From the NCBI RefSeq assembly GCF_000682735.1, contig NZ_AWFD01000038.1, forward strand, positions 1 to 64,000: a stretch of 64,000 bases of DNA, given 5' to 3'. The notes beneath the pieces were generated by a model. It made no database searches, had not been told where the DNA came from, and saw nothing but the letters and a program-made list of their open reading frames with translations. Both the position numbers and the translations under genes were made by a program. Positions 44,423 through 53,589 of this stretch are shown here, in pieces (position 1 is the first letter of the stretch; each line of letters starts with the position of its first letter). Origin of the DNA: Hyphomonas sp. CY54-11-8 (GTDB lineage Bacteria; Pseudomonadota; Alphaproteobacteria; Caulobacterales; Hyphomonadaceae).

Positions 44423-45969
44423 TCGCTGGCGAGGTGCGTGCCGGCCGCGTCGGCCAGCAGCTGGCCGCGATGGAGAAGATCATATGCTTCGTCCGCGGGG
44501 CGGACGATGTCTTCCGTCACCCGGTGCATGATGTGGCGCGGTGTCAGTTCGCCCGGATGCTTGCAGCCTGCCGCGCCGACCACTTCCATCAGCGCTTTGA
44601 CGGTATTGCGGTGGAAGTTTGCGACACGCACGGCCTTGTCCGCAACGTCCAGCCCGTGCTGGCGTGTCGGATCCTGCGTCGCGATACCGGTCGGGCAGCG
44701 ATTGTTGTGGCAGTTCAGCGACTGAATACAGCCGAGTGAGAACATGAAGCCCCGCGCCGAATTCACCCAGTCGGCACCGAGTGCCATGGAAGACGCAATC
44801 GCAAAGGCACTGACCTGTTTGCCCGAACAGGCAAGACGCACTTCATCCTTCAGGCCCGTTCCGACCAAAGCGTTTCGTGTCAGAACGAGGCCCTGGCGCA
44901 GCGGTGCGCCGACATGATCCAGGAATTCCGCTGGTGCCGCGCCCGTGCCGCCTTCCCCGCCATCGACGACCATGAAGTCCAGGAGGACGCCGGTCTTCAG
45001 CATCGCCTTGCAGAGCGCCAGCACTTCCCAGCGATTGCCGACGGCGAACTTTGCGCCGACCGGCTTGCCGCCGGACAGCTCGCGCAGCTTGGCCACGAAC
45101 TCCATCATTTCGATCGGTGTCGAGAAGGCCGAATGCGCAGGTGGCGACACACAGGTCTCACCGACCTTGATGCCACGCGCCTCTGCGATGGCTTCTGTCA
45201 CCTTCGCCCCGGGCAGCACGCCACCATGGCCAGGCTTTGCACCCTGGCTAAGCTTGATCTCGATCATCTTGATCTGCGGGTCGGCGGCGACGTCCTTGAA
45301 CCGCTCCGGATCGAAACTGCCGTCAGATGTGCGGCAGCCGAAATAGCCGGAGCCAAGTTCCCAGACGAGATCCGCCCCGCCCTTGCGGTGATAACGCGAG
45401 ACGGAGCCTTCGCCCGTGTCGTGATAGAAGCCGCCTTTCTTCGCGCCCGTCGACAAGGCTTCGATGGCGTGGGCGCCGAGTGATCCGAAACTCATTGCCG
45501 AGATATTGAAGACGCTTGCCGAGTATGGCTTTGACGTGCCCGGCGCACCCACCGTCACACGCGGGTCTGTTTCATCGCAATGCACCGCGGCCATTGAGTG
45601 GGCTAGCCATTCATAAGGCGGACGATCGATCTCCAGATGACTGCCGAACGGTTCGACAGACGTGACGTCTTTCGCGCGCCGGTACATCATCGAGCGTTCT
45701 TCGTGATTGAAGGGTTTGCCTTCCGTCTCGCTCTCCACAATGTAGGAGCGCAGGAACGGCCGCATCTCTTCTGCCAGCCAGCGCACGCGCGACAGCAGCG
45801 GATAGTTACGCCACAGCGTGTGCCGCCGCTGGATCAAATCCGATATGCCAAGCAATGTGATGAGGCCGGCAATGATGGCGGTGCTTTGTGCAACCGCGCC
45901 TGTCGGCCAGAAATAAATACCTGCCGCAAAAACCAGCGCGACGATGATCAAGACCGAATAACGTGACAT
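44377..45969 (-). CDS. FMN-binding glutamate synthase family protein (GltB2-like)
   Basis: A 530-residue protein with two N-terminal hydrophobic segments (YSVLIIVALVFAAGIYF, STAIIAGLITLLGI) then a TIM-barrel FMN domain of the glutamate-synthase type: FNISAMSFGSLGAHAIEAL, KPGHGGVLPG, and VVDGGEGGTGAAP. A 3Fe-4S-like cysteine set appears as LGCIQSLNCHNNRCPTG. It lacks the class II glutaminase domain, so it is not a full glutamate synthase; the family's true substrate is unsettled. The membrane anchor and the adjoining DUF4105 gene on the same strand hint at an envelope or respiratory task. Confidence 0.88.
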   Translation of the reverse strand: MSRYSVLIIVALVFAAGIYFWPTGAVAQSTAIIAGLITLLGISDLIQRRHTLWRNYPLLSRVRWLAEEMRPFLRSYIVESETEGKPFNHEERSMMYRRAKDVTSVEPFGSHLEIDRPPYEWLAHSMAAVHCDETDPRVTVGAPGTSKPYSASVFNISAMSFGSLGAHAIEALSTGAKKGGFYHDTGEGSVSRYHRKGGADLVWELGSGYFGCRTSDGSFDPERFKDVAADPQIKMIEIKLSQGAKPGHGGVLPGAKVTEAIAEARGIKVGETCVSPPAHSAFSTPIEMMEFVAKLRELSGGKPVGAKFAVGNRWEVLALCKAMLKTGVLLDFMVVDGGEGGTGAAPAEFLDHVGAPLRQGLVLTRNALVGTGLKDEVRLACSGKQVSAFAIASSMALGADWVNSARGFMFSLGCIQSLNCHNNRCPTGIATQDPTRQHGLDVADKAVRVANFHRNTVKALMEVVGAAGCKHPGELTPRHIMHRVTEDIVRPADEAYDLLHRGQLLADAAGTHLASEWAMAQADSFKPAGY

Positions 45970-46090
45970 GAGCTTCCGGCGCCTCCCAACCGCTTCCCTA
46001 TTCTTGCGAGCCTAGCGGTGTCCGCTCTTGTGTGAAAGACTTCCACTCAGGGGAGACGAGATGCCCCCCTTCTGCATAAAAGGATCATCT

Positions 46091-46993
46091 ATGAAACCCG
46101 TCCTGCCTCTCGCCGCCCTGTTCATCCTGGCCGCCCCGGTTGCAGTTGCTCAATCCACCTCACCGACAGGCGGGCGCGACTATCAGGAAGATGTCTATGT
46201 GACGCCCTATTGGACGCGCATGCCGGTGATTGAATCCATCGGGCGCGCGAACATGCAGGTCGCGCCCAACAGAGCTTCCTTTTCGGTCACCTATCTGGAA
46301 ACCGACAAGGATGCCGAAGATGCAATGAAACTTGCCGTGCAACGCGCAAGGCTCGCTTACGACACTGTGAAGAAGATCGCGGGTGACAAGGCCATCGTGC
46401 AATCCTCCGTGTCGGTCGCCCCCTACTACGAACAATACCGCGACAAGGATGGCTACAAGATCGAGAACGACCGTCCGGACAAGGTTGTCGGCTACGAGGC
46501 GGAAGCGTCTTTGAGTGTTGTGATCGAAGACATATCTGTAGCGGGTGAAGCCCGCGCCGCGGTGCTCGCGCTAAGCCCGGAAACCTCAACACCGCTGAGA
46601 ACCTATCTCGAAGCGACAACAGAACTGAACCTTGCAGCTTATGAAGCCGCGGTCGCCGATGGATCTGCGCGCGCAAAGGCAACGGCAGAAGCGTCCGGTT
46701 CGAAGCTCGGGAAACTGCTGGCGGTGCAGGAAGGCAATGGCCCTTGTCTTGGGCGTTGGACCACTTCTGCAGGCGTGAACAGCGATTATCATGATCGCTC
46801 ACGCAACATGGTTGCAGCACCTGCCGCTGAAGCCGGCATGCGGAACGAAAGCATCATCGTGACAGCGCAGAAGATCGGCAACAAGGAAGTTCAGATCACG
46901 CAGGAAGACATCGATGCGCTGAACCTTCCATCTGATCTGCCAAAACTGAGCATATCGTCGAGCGTCTGCATGATCTACGCAGTCGGGAACTGA
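46091..46993 (+). CDS. SIMPL-domain (DUF541) periplasmic protein
   Basis: A 300-residue secreted protein. Signal peptide LAALFILAAPVAVAQS; then the SIMPL/DUF541 fold with GRANMQVAPNRASFSVTYLETDKDAEDAMKL and the later KATAEASGSKLGKLLAVQEG. In the family (Oxidative-stress-related YggE-like) members bind or protect outer-membrane proteins, but the exact role is unknown. ATG 46091 is preferred for the signal and AAGGA upstream. A small hairpin (AATCCG/CGGATT at 46998-47013) lies after the stop. Confidence 0.85.
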   Translation: MKPVLPLAALFILAAPVAVAQSTSPTGGRDYQEDVYVTPYWTRMPVIESIGRANMQVAPNRASFSVTYLETDKDAEDAMKLAVQRARLAYDTVKKIAGDKAIVQSSVSVAPYYEQYRDKDGYKIENDRPDKVVGYEAEASLSVVIEDISVAGEARAAVLALSPETSTPLRTYLEATTELNLAAYEAAVADGSARAKATAEASGSKLGKLLAVQEGNGPCLGRWTTSAGVNSDYHDRSRNMVAAPAAEAGMRNESIIVTAQKIGNKEVQITQEDIDALNLPSDLPKLSISSSVCMIYAVGN

Positions 46994-47171
46994 TGCAAAT
47001 CCGAGTACGGATTAAATAAAAATACGTGCGCCTGCGCGATTCATGGTCGCCAAGGGTTGTTTCCTTGTGGAAATCGTGGCTTGGGTGTTTTGCGTTTCGT
47101 TTTGATTCGTGAACAGTGCTGCGTAATCTGAAAACACGCCCGTCCGTCGGGCCCATAGAGGAGACACTCCC

Positions 47172-47594
47172 ATGGCAAAAGCTACCAAGAAAAAAGCAGC
47201 GGCGCCGAAAAAGGCCGCTGCTCCGGCAGTGACCAAGCCGGCAAAAGAGCCGTCGAAAAAAGAAGTCCTGATGGAGAAGTATGTCGCCGACCTCAAAGAG
47301 AAGGTTGGTGAAGCTCGTCCGGACATGGCGCTTCTCGAAGGCGCCGTGAAGGCTTGCGGCCCGGCCATCTACAAATCCGACTCCGCAACGGTCGCCGCTT
47401 CGTCGAAAGACGAAATGGCCCGCATCAAGAAAACCTTCATCGCGAAGAAGCTTGGCGTCACTGACGAAGCCAAGGCTGATGCGGCGCTTGCCGAAGCGAT
47501 CGAGAAGTATGGCCGTTCGGTTCGCGCCAAGCACCGTCCGGTTGTCTACTACCTCGTCGCAAAAGCTCTGCGCAAAGGTTCTGCTCTGAAATAA
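47172..47594 (+). CDS. DUF2853 family protein with Lys/Ala-rich N-terminus
   Basis: A 140-residue soluble protein. The first 32 residues are a histone-H1-like Lys/Ala/Pro tail (AKATKKKAAAPKKAAAPA), then a small helical domain of the DUF2853 type (KYVADLKEKVGEARPDMALLEGAVKACG, then YLVAKALRKG). The basic tail suggests DNA or RNA binding; most DUF2853 proteins known to me lack it, so the extension is notable. A hairpin GCCCG/CGGGC (47136-47150) and AGGAG precede the ATG, and a strong terminator follows. Function of the domain is not established. Confidence 0.82.
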   Translation: MAKATKKKAAAPKKAAAPAVTKPAKEPSKKEVLMEKYVADLKEKVGEARPDMALLEGAVKACGPAIYKSDSATVAASSKDEMARIKKTFIAKKLGVTDEAKADAALAEAIEKYGRSVRAKHRPVVYYLVAKALRKGSALK

Positions 47595-47614
47595 GCAGTC
47601 TTCCGGAAACGGAA

Positions 47615-47652
47615 AAAGCCGGGCCAGCTTTCGCTGCGCCCGGCTTTCTTTT
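47615..47652 (+). terminator. intrinsic terminator after DUF2853 gene
   Basis: AAAGCCGGGC (47615-47624) pairs with GCCCGGCTTT (47638-47647), 13-base loop, followed by CTTTT. Also faces the convergent acyl-CoA dehydrogenase gene, so it may work in both directions. Confidence 0.8.
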
Positions 47653-47673
47653 GCCTCGCGTTGGCCGTCTGGC

Positions 47674-48810
47674 TTAGTACCCGTTCAGCTTCGCATAGCG
47701 ATCGCGGTGCCAGCTGGCCGAGCCATACATCGCTTCCTGCGCGCGGGCGCGCTTCATGTAGAGACCAGGATCTGCCACATCGGTCATGCCGATACCGCCA
47801 TGCATCTGGACACATTCGTTCGAGACAAGATGCACCAGCTCGCTGGCTTTCGCTTTTGCGAGGCTGGCGAGTTCGGCAACATTGGTCTTGCCTTCATCGA
47901 CAGCTGACAGGGCCGCCGCGACGCAGGACCGCGTCATCTCCAGCTCGGTGAACATCTTTGCGGCGCGGTGCTGCAGAGACTGGAACGAGCCAATCAACTG
48001 GCCGAACTGTTTGCGGCTCTGCAGGTATTCCAGCGTCATGTCGAACGCGGCCTGCGCGGAGCCCAGCATTTCTGCCGCCTGTCCGATCGCGGCCCGGTCC
48101 AGCACCGGCTCCAGAACGTCTGCACCTTCATCGGCTGCACCGATCAGTGCGCCTTCGCCCACCATCACATCCGTGAAGGTGATGTGCGCGGCGCCATGGC
48201 TGTCCGCCGTCTTCAGCTCCTGGATGGAGACGCCCTTGGCATCAGCCGGAACAAGGAACAGCGACAGGCCGTGACGGTCACCAGCCTCACCGAAGGTCCG
48301 CGCGACGACAATCAGCATGTCGGCATGATGGCCGTCCGGTACATAGCGCTTCTCGCCATTGATCGTGTAGCCTTGTCCGTTGCGTTCGGCTTCGGTGGCG
48401 ACGTTCAGCGGATTGAAGTGTGCGCTCTCGTCGAGAGCGAGCGCGAAAGTCACGTCGCCGCCGGCGATCTTCGGAAGCCATTCGGCTTGCTGTGCCGGCG
48501 TGCCGCCGAGCTGGATCGCACTGGCGCCGATCAGCGCGGTTTGCAGCAGCGGCGTGGCAGCCAGCGTGCGGCCCTGCGCCTCAAGGATCTGGCCCAGGCC
48601 AACCAGGCCGAAATGTTCGCCGCCCGGTTCTTCCGGCACGATCACGCCAAAAAAGCCAAGCTCTGCCAGTTTCTGGCGGGTTGCCGGGTCCTTGCCATTG
48701 GCACCGCTGTCGCGCAGTGCACGCAGATGCGTCACCGGCAGTTCATCACGTGCGAACGCCATGGCGGTGTCACGCAGCATTTCCTGATCTTCGGTCAGAA
48801 GGAAGGTCAT
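47674..48810 (-). CDS. acyl-CoA dehydrogenase family protein, probable non-catalytic partner
   Basis: A 378-residue ACAD-fold protein. The fold is complete (FGVIVPEEPGGEHFGLVGLGQ, VEPVLDRAAIGQAAEMLGSAQAAFD, NECVQMHGGIGMT), but the C-terminal region where the catalytic Glu is found in MCAD-type enzymes reads AMYGSASWHRD, with no acid. Such subunits form heteromeric alpha2-beta2 complexes with a second ACAD, as in the steroid-degrading ChsE pairs. The downstream-acting partner is the next gene on the same strand (33-base gap). The reaction is probably oxidation of a bulky side-chain CoA ester. Confidence 0.85.
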   Translation of the reverse strand: MTFLLTEDQEMLRDTAMAFARDELPVTHLRALRDSGANGKDPATRQKLAELGFFGVIVPEEPGGEHFGLVGLGQILEAQGRTLAATPLLQTALIGASAIQLGGTPAQQAEWLPKIAGGDVTFALALDESAHFNPLNVATEAERNGQGYTINGEKRYVPDGHHADMLIVVARTFGEAGDRHGLSLFLVPADAKGVSIQELKTADSHGAAHITFTDVMVGEGALIGAADEGADVLEPVLDRAAIGQAAEMLGSAQAAFDMTLEYLQSRKQFGQLIGSFQSLQHRAAKMFTELEMTRSCVAAALSAVDEGKTNVAELASLAKAKASELVHLVSNECVQMHGGIGMTDVADPGLYMKRARAQEAMYGSASWHRDRYAKLNGY

Positions 48811-48843
48811 GTTGTATATCTCCTGTAATCTTCTGCCGTCGGC

Positions 48844-50058
48844 TTACTGATGGTCTTTCAGGCCAAGCACGCGCTTGGAGATGACGTTGAGGTTGATTTC
48901 GCTGGTGCCGCCTTCGATGGAGTTACCCTTCGAGCGCAGCCACTGGCGGGTGACTTTCTTGGCGGTCGGGTCAAAGCCCTCCCCTTCCCAGCCGAGCCCT
49001 TCAGTGCCGAGTGCCTCGATCAGAAGCTCGTGACGGTCCTGGTTCATCTTGGCCGCGCCGTATTTCAGGATGGACGCGGTATGGCTGACGGCCTGCCCGG
49101 CCTTGGCCTGTTCAGCCTGGCGCTGGACGGTCAGGCTGAAGGCCTTGGCGTACATCTTGTGATCGGTGATGCGGCCGCGCAGGTCGCCATCGAGAAGACG
49201 GCCATCGCTGTCTGTGCCGATATGCTGCTTGGCATAGTCTTCCGGCCCCATGATGCCGGAACCGCCCGTACCGCCAAAACCGCCGGCGGAAATCGAGGAG
49301 CGTTCGAACTGCAGCAGGCGCTTGGCGATCTGCCAGCCGCCATTCACTTCGCCGACCAGCTGGTCCTTCGGCACTTTCACATCAGTGAAGAAGGTTTCGC
49401 AGAACGGGCTTTCGCCCGAGATCAGCAGGATCGGGCGCGCTTCGACGCCGGGGCTTTCCATGTCGAACAGGATGAAGCTGATGCCTTCATGCTTCACGCT
49501 CGTGTCGGTCCGCACCAGGCAGAAGATCCAGTCGGCCTTGTCGGCGTAGGAGGTCCACACCTTCTGGCCGTTGATCAGGTAATGATCGCCCTTGTCTTCG
49601 CAGCGGGTCTGCAGGTCAGCCAGATCAGAGCCGGCGCCCGGCTCTGAATAGCCCTGGCACCAGCGGGTGCGGCCATGAATGATGTCCGGGATGAAGCGCA
49701 TCTTCTGTTCTTCATTGCCGAACTCAAGGAGGGCCGGGCCGAACATCCAGAGGCCAAACGAGAACAGCGGCTGGCGCGCCTTGATGCGGCTCATCTCCTG
49801 CTGCAGCACACGGGCCTCGGCCGGGGAGAGCCCGCCGCCGCCATATTTCTTCGGCCATTGCGGCGCGGTCCAGCCCTTTTCGGCCATCCGTTCCAGCCAG
49901 ACTTTGGATTCCGGGTTCTTGAACTTCTCCCGCTTGCCGCCCCAGACGATTTCGTCGTCCTTCATTGGCGTGCGCATGGAGGGTGGGCAGTTTTCCTCAA
50001 GCCAGCTGCGCGTTTCAGCGCGGAAGGTCTCGAGCTCGTCGACGGCAGTGTCGGCCAT
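48844..50058 (-). CDS. acyl-CoA dehydrogenase, probable catalytic partner
   Basis: A 404-residue FAD enzyme that dehydrogenates acyl-CoA at C2-C3 in the cytoplasm. It contains WCQGYSEPGAGSDLADLQ, the flavin-binding segment, and near the C-terminus NSIEGGTSEINLN, where the acid in the position of the catalytic Glu is present. It is transcribed before and 33 bases from the 378-residue relative, whose acid is missing, so the two probably form one heteromeric enzyme. Start at 50058 chosen over an upstream in-frame start that adds an odd leader. Confidence 0.9.
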   Translation of the reverse strand: MADTAVDELETFRAETRSWLEENCPPSMRTPMKDDEIVWGGKREKFKNPESKVWLERMAEKGWTAPQWPKKYGGGGLSPAEARVLQQEMSRIKARQPLFSFGLWMFGPALLEFGNEEQKMRFIPDIIHGRTRWCQGYSEPGAGSDLADLQTRCEDKGDHYLINGQKVWTSYADKADWIFCLVRTDTSVKHEGISFILFDMESPGVEARPILLISGESPFCETFFTDVKVPKDQLVGEVNGGWQIAKRLLQFERSSISAGGFGGTGGSGIMGPEDYAKQHIGTDSDGRLLDGDLRGRITDHKMYAKAFSLTVQRQAEQAKAGQAVSHTASILKYGAAKMNQDRHELLIEALGTEGLGWEGEGFDPTAKKVTRQWLRSKGNSIEGGTSEINLNVISKRVLGLKDHQ

Positions 50059-50132
50059 GGCGGTCTCCCTATCAGATATGACAGGTGAGACCCTATTCCC
50101 CTGCAGCGGCTGAGCCAAGCGCTACCGCTAGG

Positions 50133-51557
50133 TCAGATATGCGGTGTCTTGGCCCAGTAGTGCGGCGTGCGGGCGAGGCTCCAGAGGGCGCGTATCATGG
50201 CGAAGGTCTGGAGGGGCCAGTAAAGCGGCAGGGTCAGGATGTCGCCAACCCGCTGCCAGCTCCAGCGGCCAGGGGCCAGGCTGGCCGACAGGGCGCCGGT
50301 GAAAAACGACAGGCCGAGGGCGCTGAGCCCGAAAACGCCGAGGGATACGCCGGGAAGCAGAAAGCAGGTGAGACACCACACGGCCCAGGGACCATGGACC
50401 ATTGCCGACAGGATCGCTGCGCCGAGCGTCATCTGGACAGAAAAGAAATCGACCGGCCTCAGGCCGCGAATTTCGGTTCGCCCACGCATCAGCACGAGCC
50501 AGGTCTGCATATACCCTTTCAGCCATCTTGAACGCTGGGCCCGCCATACGCTTCCCGTTTCGGGTGGTGCCTCGAGTGTCGGAGAGCGGATCGCGCCGAC
50601 CCGGTGCCCGAGTCGCGCGAGGCGCAGGCCAAGGTCCGCATCTTCGGTCACATTCCATGCATCCCAGCCGCCCGCAGCGACCAGAGACGTGCGGCGGAAG
50701 TGATTGCTTGTCCCGCCGAGCACCACAGGCAAGCCGAGCCAGGCCAGCGCCGGCACCAGTAGGCTGAACTGGATCGCATATTCCAGCGCCCATTGCCGCG
50801 CGATCCAGCTGCCTTTCGCCGGCGTACCAACCAGCGGCGCCTGCACGCAGGCAAGCTCGGTATTCTGGGCATTGAAAGCGCGGACCGCCGCCTTCAGCTG
50901 GCCTGGGTGGGGACGGTCTTCGGCATCGTAGACGACAACATAAGTCCCCCTCGCCCGGGCGAGGCCGTAATTGAGCGCGCGCGGCTTGGTCTGCGGCTGG
51001 CCCGCCGGAACCACCAGCAGCTCCGTGCCCATAGGCCAGACCTGTGCGCGGACGGCCCTTTGGGTGCGCACGTCTGTCTCTTCGACCAGCAATTTGAGGT
51101 CGATCCTGTCCTTCGGATAGTCGAGCGCGGCCACGGCCCTTGCCAGCTGGGGCATGACCGCAATTTCGTTCTTCAACGCGATGAGGATCGTGTAGACCGG
51201 CAACAAGGGGGTCGCGCCGCTATCGTCCGGCAGGTCCTCCCGGCTGAGCCGGGCCGCCACGATCAACAGGAACAGGCGGAACAGGATGATCGCCACGAAG
51301 ATTGGTGGGATGATCACGCCGGCCAGAAGGCCGACAAGCTCCGGCATGAGCAGTGTCAGGACGCCAAAGGTCTTCAGTAGGCGGATGGAAAATGCACGCT
51401 GGCCCCGATTGAGGGTGCGGCGGGCGGACAGGCCTGGCGCCTGACGTTCCAGTTGATGCGCCGCTTCAAGGGCAAGACGAATATCGGGCTTGGGACAGCT
51501 CAGGGGCGCGCGCAAATGTGCGCGGCCAGTACCGCCGTTGAACCCCTCGCCACCCAT
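50133..51557 (-). CDS. processive glycosyltransferase family 2 (cellulose-synthase-like)
   Basis: A 474-residue membrane glycosyltransferase. Two hydrophobic segments (about residues 65-100: LLMPELVGLLAGVIIPPIFVA and the next) precede the cytoplasmic GT2 domain with its acidic signatures: TEDADLG near residue 280 and YDAEDRP near residue 200, and the Q-x-x-R-W-type QRSRWLKG near 320, the processive-polymerase signature. More helices close the protein. Likely makes an extracellular beta-linked polysaccharide. No PilZ or BcsB partner is next to it. Start ATG 51557; a GTG at 51599 is possible. Confidence 0.86.
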   Translation of the reverse strand: MGGEGFNGGTGRAHLRAPLSCPKPDIRLALEAAHQLERQAPGLSARRTLNRGQRAFSIRLLKTFGVLTLLMPELVGLLAGVIIPPIFVAIILFRLFLLIVAARLSREDLPDDSGATPLLPVYTILIALKNEIAVMPQLARAVAALDYPKDRIDLKLLVEETDVRTQRAVRAQVWPMGTELLVVPAGQPQTKPRALNYGLARARGTYVVVYDAEDRPHPGQLKAAVRAFNAQNTELACVQAPLVGTPAKGSWIARQWALEYAIQFSLLVPALAWLGLPVVLGGTSNHFRRTSLVAAGGWDAWNVTEDADLGLRLARLGHRVGAIRSPTLEAPPETGSVWRAQRSRWLKGYMQTWLVLMRGRTEIRGLRPVDFFSVQMTLGAAILSAMVHGPWAVWCLTCFLLPGVSLGVFGLSALGLSFFTGALSASLAPGRWSWQRVGDILTLPLYWPLQTFAMIRALWSLARTPHYWAKTPHI

Positions 51558-51798
51558 AGCCTTATGAAGCCTTTGGTTAACAGCGGCACCACAAATCACA
51601 GGTTGAATTTGTTACGATAACGAAACGAATCGCCCCGAAAGAGAGAGGATTCCCCCCAAAGAAGAGCCCGGCGTGCGGCCGGAAGCGATCCACAGAGATT
51701 TCCACAGGTCGGGATCTCCCGTCGACTCTACCCATTCGAAAACCCACCTGAAAAACAAGGGACTTGCCAGACTTCCTCGGATGTTCTATTTTTGTTCC

Positions 51799-53358
51799 AT
51801 GCGTAACGTCCATCTCATCTGGTTCCGTCGCGATCTGAGGGTGCATGACCATGCCGCCCTCGCCGCCGCTGTGGCCAGCGGTGCGCCGGTCCTGCCGCTC
51901 TATATATTCGAGCGCGACGCCTGGGCCCTGCCGGAGCATTCGCGCCGCCAGTTCGACTTCCTGATGGATTCCCTGACAGAGCTGGACGAAGCCCTGACCG
52001 AACGCGGTGCCCGGCTGATCGTGCGCCGGGGTAACGCGCAGGACATTCTGGCAGACCTTCACCGCCGGCACGGAATCGAGGCGATTCACATGTATGAGGA
52101 AAGCGGCCTGCCCTGGACGCGGGCACGGGACCGGGCCGTTCGCCGCTGGGCCGTGCAGGCCGGGATCTCGCTGCGCGAGCAGTCACAGCCCGGCGTGCTT
52201 CGCGGCCTCAAGGAACATGATGACTGGACGGCGCGCTGGACCGAAACGCTGAACGCCCCGCGCATAAAGGCGCCGGACACGATCCACGCGGCGACACAGG
52301 CTGCGGGCCCATGGCCAATCGCGGAAGACTTCTGCCTTGGCCCCGATGACTGTGCCGGCCGCCAGAAAGGCGGACGCACCGCAGGCGTGGAATTGCTGAG
52401 GAGCTTCCTCGCCGGACGCGGACGCCGCTACCAGCAGGATGCCGACCGGCCAGCCACGGCAGAGACCGCAGGCTCGCGCCTGTCGCCGCACCTCGCTTTC
52501 GGCACCGTGTCCGTCCGCGAGGCCTGGCAGGCTGCGGCCCGCGCCCGCGCGGCCTTCCTGCAGGATGGTGACACGACCTACGCCGCCTCGCTCGCCGAAT
52601 TCCTGGAGCGGCTCGAATGGCGCGCCCGGTCGATCCAGGCCTTCGAAGACCGTCCCCTGCCCCAGACTGGCAGCGGCGAAGACCTCCGCCCGGAAGCCGC
52701 AGCAGACGATCCACGTCTTGCTGCATGGATCGAAGGGCGGACCGGCTTCCCGCTGATCGATGCCAGCATGCGCGCCTTGCGCGAGACCGGCTGGCTGAAT
52801 TTCCGCATGCGGGCCATGCTGATTGGGTTCGCCGCCTGCCAGCTCTGGATGGACTGGCGCCTGCCGGCGGAAAAACTCGCGGCACTGTTCACCGATTTCG
52901 AGCCGGGCATTCATTATCCGCAAATTATTGCCCAGGCTGGCCTGCGCGGCCGGCGCCTGCCGATGGTTCACAACCCGGTCCGGCTCTCGCTGCAGCTCGA
53001 CCCGGATGGCGCCTTTATCCGGCGCTGGGTGCCGGAACTGGCGGCCCTGCCTGACAATTACCTTCATGCCCCCTGGGAGGCACCGAAGGCAGAGCTCGCC
53101 CGGGCCGGCGTGATCTTCGGCCAGAGTTATCCGATGCGCATGGTCGATCACGTCGCCGCCGCGCGTGAAGCCCGCGCGCGGATTGCCAGCGTACGCCATC
53201 CCGGCCGGCCTGAACCGGTCCAGACGGCCCTGAAGCAGGCGGATCTCCCGTTCCGGGCGCCGCGGCCTGGCAGACTCCGCCAACCCGCCAGGGGTCCGGT
53301 TCAGCTGAGCTTCGATCTCGGTCAGCCGCCGTCCACGTCGGAAAGCCAGTCCGCCTAG
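51799..53358 (+). CDS. cryptochrome/photolyase family protein, atypical FAD-pocket
   Basis: A 519-residue flavoprotein. The N-terminal antenna domain is intact (HLIWFRRDLRVHDHAALAAA), as is much of the helical FAD domain (SRLSPHLAFGTVSVREAW; DASMRALRETGWLNFRMRAM). But where class I photolyases have the N-N-G-G-W-Q-W-A stretch binding FAD and substrate, this protein reads TDFEPGIHYPQIIAQAGL, a variant I recall only from a minor bacterial group of photolyase-like proteins. It may be a photolyase of altered substrate or a cryptochrome. The start is at 51799, with no clear Shine-Dalgarno; an in-frame ATG at 51781 is an alternative. Confidence 0.85.
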   Translation: MRNVHLIWFRRDLRVHDHAALAAAVASGAPVLPLYIFERDAWALPEHSRRQFDFLMDSLTELDEALTERGARLIVRRGNAQDILADLHRRHGIEAIHMYEESGLPWTRARDRAVRRWAVQAGISLREQSQPGVLRGLKEHDDWTARWTETLNAPRIKAPDTIHAATQAAGPWPIAEDFCLGPDDCAGRQKGGRTAGVELLRSFLAGRGRRYQQDADRPATAETAGSRLSPHLAFGTVSVREAWQAAARARAAFLQDGDTTYAASLAEFLERLEWRARSIQAFEDRPLPQTGSGEDLRPEAAADDPRLAAWIEGRTGFPLIDASMRALRETGWLNFRMRAMLIGFAACQLWMDWRLPAEKLAALFTDFEPGIHYPQIIAQAGLRGRRLPMVHNPVRLSLQLDPDGAFIRRWVPELAALPDNYLHAPWEAPKAELARAGVIFGQSYPMRMVDHVAAAREARARIASVRHPGRPEPVQTALKQADLPFRAPRPGRLRQPARGPVQLSFDLGQPPSTSESQSA

Positions 53359-53552
53359 ACGGTCCGCCCAGGCAGGCCTTTCAAGCGCCAGCCTGGCCTG
53401 GCAACCCCCGAATCTTTCCGGTTCTTGCCGGTTTTGGCGCCGATTCCCGGCAAAAAGGCTTTCATGAACCGCAATTAATTGGTCTTGAAGGGCCCGTTTG
53501 GCGTACCATATCGATATTCGACAAGACGAAAGACCTTGAAATTCTTCGTAAT
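53359..53552. other. gene-poor gap with hairpin
   Basis: No gene seen. Contains a perfect TTGCCGG/CCGGCAA stem (53425-53431 with 53447-53453) followed by A-rich sequence, and a low-GC stretch leading into the motif block. Nothing else recognised. Confidence 0.5.
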
Positions 53553-53589
53553 TATTGTTTTTCGATAATTTAGTATTGATTTTCGATAA
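53553..53589 (+). promoter_or_regulatory. two 16-bp motifs TATTGWWWWTCGATAA before small-protein/urcA cluster
   Basis: Copy 1 (53553-53568) is TATTGTTTTTCGATAA; copy 2 (53574-53589) is TATTGATTTTCGATAA. They are 21 bp apart (two helical turns) and match the site at 21857 before the RND efflux operon. Copy 2 overlaps the -35/spacer of the promoter below, suggesting repression. Confidence 0.6.

Noticed and set aside
46998-47013. Hairpin AATCCG/CGGATT after the SIMPL gene as a terminator
   Set aside because: It is followed by an A-run on the plus strand, not a T-run, so it is not a terminator for that gene.
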